This document shows positions 60,945 through 64,000 of a DNA stretch of 64,000 nt, in pieces. The translations under genes and the position numbers were made by a program. Below the pieces are notes generated by a model. The model saw only the letters and a program-made list of their open reading frames with translations. It had not been told where the DNA came from and did not search any database. The stretch is from Eulemur rufifrons (taxonomy: Eukaryota > Chordata > Mammalia > Primates > Lemuridae): the NCBI RefSeq assembly GCF_041146395.1, contig NC_090997.1, positions 39,039,501-39,103,500 on the forward strand. The letters are read 5' to 3'. The number at the start of each line of letters is the position of its first letter. Position 1 is the first letter of the stretch.

Positions 60945-61055
60945 CTAAGGCTGTTTTGTGGCTTAAATGAAATAAGGATATGAAGTGCTTAGAAACATTC
61001 CTGACACATAGAAGTCACCCAACAAATGACAGTTGTTGCTATTTTCATTATTAAA
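60945..61055 (+). mobile_element. MIR SINE, 3' half
   Basis: 'aataaggatatgaagtgctt', 'cattcctgacacatagaag' and 'caacaaatgacagttgttgc' match the MIR 3' end. Confidence 0.65.
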
Positions 61056-61164
61056 TAACAGCTTTTCCTCTACTCTTTTAGCTAATGGAGCTTTGCTAAA
61101 TCAATTGGCCTTAAATTAACTAGGTATATCGCTTAAGTCTCTAGTTTGAACCCATTCAGTCACG

Positions 61165-61360
61165 GACTCCAAGGTTGGGCAAATCTAGATTCCAATGAGA
61201 TCAGCCACTTACTAGCTGTGTAACCTTGGGTGGGTCACTTCACCACTCAGAACTTCGGTAAAATAGAGATCATCATGACTCTCTTGCGGGTTTTCTGGGA
61301 GAATTAATTGTATGTAAAGAACTTGGCACAAGAATGGCTCGATAAATGCCAGCTATAATG
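61165..61360 (+). mobile_element. MIR SINE
   Basis: 'cttactagctgtgtaacctt' with 'gggtcacttcaccactcag' and 'gataaatgccagctataatg' gives a near-complete MIR, one of the best preserved here. Confidence 0.88.
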
Positions 61361-62155
61361 GCAAGTTCAAGGTGTTAGGCAAGGCTAAGCCTTTCACCAT
61401 CCATGGGAGAGAACAAGCATGTGTAGTATATTAAGTCCTATTCTCCCAACTGCAGCCTACAGTGATTTCTTTCAGCATCCCCCATGATGGTTTTATTTCT
61501 CTCATCCCACCTTTATCTGGGAACTTCCAGAATTTTAACACGGATCTGATAATAAGTGGGTGAGAAAATGTAACTGGGTTACATAGATAAGGATACTTAC
61601 TGCACCCGACTCCCTGTTACAGGGACGCTAAAATATAAGCCTGGAACATATGCAATCCGAACCAGTGAGTAATACAAAAATCATTTTGATTTGACTTTGA
61701 AATGAAGCCTGAGATGTTTTGGCAACAAATTTCCTCTTTAAATTCTGCCTAGGATAAAATCAATTCCCATTTTCTGAGCTCACATCAACTGAAAGCAGGA
61801 AGAGGCAGCTCAAAAAATCTACTTGGTTTCCGAGAAGCTCGTTTTGCTCAATGTTTAATATTTGCTACAAAAATCTTTCAGCAATTCATAAAATGCATAG
61901 AGCCAGAATTTGTCTACTTATTTAATGAGAAGTGTGTAGAGAATATTTATTTTATGAATTCAGCAGGCTGTGGCTGTCCCACTCACATGGATCTGTGTCT
62001 TTCCTGGCCACATATGGGTCTGGGAGCAGCCCCTGGGAACATTGGACAGCTGACCCTGCCCTCAGTGGCTTGTAGAATGAGGCTTTGCCCAGGGGGCTCA
62101 GGCTCCACGCTGTGGAAGGCCAATCTTGCTGGGACTTTCACTACCTGAGAGCCAG
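61361..62155. other. Repeat-poor DNA, no gene recognised
   Basis: A 64-codon plus-strand frame (61954-62148) and a 70-codon minus-strand frame overlap and have no known domain. The stretch leads into the motif cluster at 62156. Confidence 0.4.
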
Positions 62156-62210
62156 TGTGATTAACCCCTGCTGGGCTGATTAACCCCAAAGACAAAGAGC
62201 ACTTTGTTTA
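62156..62210. promoter_or_regulatory. Candidate enhancer-like motif cluster
   Basis: TGATTAACCCC occurs twice in direct orientation, 19 bp apart (62158-62168, 62177-62187), a pattern suited to paired homeodomain-type sites. Right behind lie ACAAAG (62192-62197) and its inverse CTTTGT (62202-62207), the SOX/TCF core in opposed orientation. This is seen in the bases. Regulatory function is inference. Confidence 0.35.
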
Positions 62211-62327
62211 GAACACAGCTAATAAACTACTCAGCCAGGCTGTCCTTTTCAGAATCAAAATTGAAGAGAATCTGCAGCTCAAAAGAAGAGAAGTTTTGAA
62301 GGATATCTCTCTTCACTCTTTTTCTAG

Positions 62328-62401
62328 CATCAAAAGCTTCATCAAAATCCAACTGTTGAAGTGCCTGAAGCAGGCCTTTGTGCCTAAAATACCTGAAATA
62401 G
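62328..62401 (+). other. Candidate 74-bp exon of an unknown transcript
   Basis: A long pyrimidine tract ending TTTTTCTAG (to 62327) gives a strong acceptor, and TAG|GTAAGT at 62402 matches the donor consensus. Between them one of three frames is open throughout, beginning with a split codon and reading IKSFIKIQLLKCLKQ and nine more residues. The other two frames contain stops. The length of 74 nt is typical of an internal exon and would shift phase by two. It lies in repeat-poor DNA 120 bp after the motif cluster. I do not recognise the peptide. A non-coding transcript exon or a chance pairing of splice-like sites is also possible. Confidence 0.35.
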
Positions 62402-62407
62402 GTAAGT

Positions 62408-63366
62408 CATGACCAAGCAAAGGAAAGAGCTGCATTTATTTGAGTGAAACAGGCTCAATTTTGAATATTATATTAGAGTTTACAGTATATTATATTATAG
62501 TCCATAGTTTCTGGGGGCATTTTGGGGAAATAATGCAGAAAGGCCATCATCTTTCTCTATACTTGTGTGTGTTCTAGAGATAAGGCTTTTGTGTAAACTT
62601 TAGAAACGATGTTTGCATGAACTTTGGAACCCCCACCTATCAGATGATCCTACCTTGGTTACTCCTGAAAAGCAAATTTTTTTTGATCTGATTCTTTTCG
62701 TGACATTACTATAGTTTCCCTGAAGGAGGGTGAGTTTGGGGCCTTACGTGATATGCAGGCCAGGCCATGCTGACTTGAGCTTCTGGCCTCAGTCCAAGAG
62801 CCTTGGCCATGGGGCAGTGAGAGAGGAGAAGCCCCCTCTGCCCTCCTAGGTGCGGAGAAGGCCCTCTGTGCATAATATTGTGGCTGGGTGATAGCCTGAA
62901 CCAGTAGGTTATGTTTTCCTCCATAAACATTCTCTGTTCCCTCCCTCTGGCCACTTCTCCCCATTCTTCTTTCATTGCCTCAGGGGAGGCACAGGACAGC
63001 ACGGATAGCAGAAGAGTCTATAAGCCCTTCTGGGTTTTGTTTTCCAAACACCAAACCCATGGAAGAGGACCCGGTCTGAGGGAGAGGCAGAGGCCTGGGG
63101 GACACAGGAGGGTGAGCCGGCCTCCCTCTGGATTACAAAAGAGATTTCCTCAGGTCTCTGCTCAAGGGACAGAGTGCACTGGAGGCCCCTGCTGGGATCT
63201 GTACAGGCCTGGGGTGCCTGCTCTGAGGACATGCCAAACCTCATGCTATAGCTGTTGGGTGCTCCTGAAGAGGACACCCTCAAGCCCTGAGTACCCATCT
63301 TGGTGACAGACATGTGGCAGATGCAGAATCACTAGACTGCCCTGTTGTGGGGCCAACACAATAACA
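62408..63366. other. Repeat-poor DNA, no gene recognised
   Basis: GC content rises in 62700-63340, which makes several overlapping frames on both strands (62659-62964, 62911-63306, 62972-63313). None has a recognised domain, and their overlap argues against coding. Confidence 0.4.
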
Positions 63367-63763
63367 TGGACTGAGTGTTTGTGTCCTCCCAAAATTTGTA
63401 TGTTGAAGCCATAACCCCTAACTGATAGCATTAGGGGGTGGGGCTTTTGGGAGGTAATTAGATTTAGATTAGGTAGGTCATGAAGGTGGGACCTTTATGC
63501 TGGGATGAGTGGCCTTATAAGAAGAGGAGACAACGTGAGAGCACACTGTCCACACGCATGCAGGCACTAAGAGGTCATGGGCACCCACGGCAGGAAGGCA
63601 GCCTTCTGCAGCCCAGGAAGCAGGTTCTCACCTGAGCCAAATCTGCCAGCACCTCAGTCTTGGACTTCCTACCCTCCAGAACTGTGAGAAATAAATGTCT
63701 GCTGTTTAAGCCAACCAATCTATGGCATTTTGTTACAGCAGCCCAAGCTGACTGGGACACACA
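63367..63763 (+). mobile_element. MaLR LTR, MLT1 type
   Basis: 'tggactgagtgtttgtgtcc', 'ggtggggcttttgggaggta', 'ggccttataagaagagg', 'cttggacttcctaccctcca' and 'aactgtgagaaataaatgtc' give a near-complete MLT1 LTR ending close to 'actgggacaca'. No clean 5-bp duplication was found. Confidence 0.88.
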
Positions 63764-64000
63764 GGGAATGTGCCAAAGACCACTACTTGGAGAACTTTTC
63801 ATCATTTTCGGCCCTCTGTGGGCCACCCTCCCAGATTCTGATGCAACCCTAGAAAGGAGGAAAGGCTCCAAAACTGATGGAAACGCATGTGTATTTAGGC
63901 ACAGGCTTAAAGTAAAGATTAAGTTGATGAACAGAACATAAAAGAAAACCATATATTTAGCATAAATGCATTTGTGGATGGAGGGTCATGTCAGCAGAAA
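63764..64000. other. No gene seen at the window edge
   Basis: Two overlapping frames on opposite strands (63575-63952 minus, 63660-63941 plus) run through the MLT1 LTR and beyond. They have no domain. Confidence 0.4.

Overview
The window is nuclear DNA from a strepsirrhine primate, most likely a lemur. The main evidence is the Alu family. Nearly all of about 20 Alu copies share the sequence 'cctagcactctgggaggc' where anthropoid Alus have 'cccagcactttgggaggc', a longer linker between the two arms ('aaagaaattatatgga' and similar), and a right arm with 'gttgctgtgagctaggctga'. These are marks of lemur and loris Alu subfamilies. The rest of the repeat mix (L1M, L2, MIR, MaLR and class I ERV LTRs, Tigger and Charlie fossils) is ordinary for a placental mammal. 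Species and chromosome cannot be fixed from the sequence alone.

I found no intact protein-coding gene. The longest open frames (193, 179 and 153 codons) lie in an LTR plus antisense Alu, in an antisense LTR, and in unremarkable single-copy DNA. The window looks intergenic or deeply intronic. One 74-bp segment (62328-62401) has strong splice signals on both sides and is the best candidate for an exon. A CpG-rich stretch near 24180-24430 is a weaker one.

Layout. 1-6700: single-copy DNA, an L2 tail, Alus, a Tigger MITE, and the LTR and leader of a class I ERV with a histidine-tRNA-type primer binding site, next to a tRNA-Glu pseudogene split by an Alu. 6700-28990: mostly AT-rich decayed L1 with MIR, L2 and hAT fossils, a head-to-tail Alu pair at one target, an antisense L1 with a dead reverse transcriptase, and an MLT1 LTR. 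28990-39640: a nest built on antisense L1 DNA, carrying at least seven LTRs in both orientations, one of them three layers deep, and a 28S rRNA retrocopy. 39640-45220: microsatellites, a truncated Alu, a chimeric Alu, a MER2-type Tigger element and an antisense ERV leader-LTR block. 45220-52430: L2 and MIR, an L1-in-L1 nest with an Alu, and two further Alus. 52430-64000: the most repeat-poor part, with MLT1 and MST LTRs, several MIRs, a MER5-like fossil, a motif cluster at 62156-62210 and the candidate exon.

The two most unusual objects are small RNA-derived insertions. One is a 70-bp 28S rRNA fragment with an A-rich tail and a perfect 17-bp target-site duplication (38157-38279). The other is a full-length tRNA-Glu-like sequence interrupted at its anticodon loop by an Alu (5701-6035). 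No CRISPR array, operon, prophage or bacterial feature is present. All family names and homologies were assigned by eye from remembered consensus sequences, so subfamily names are provisional.
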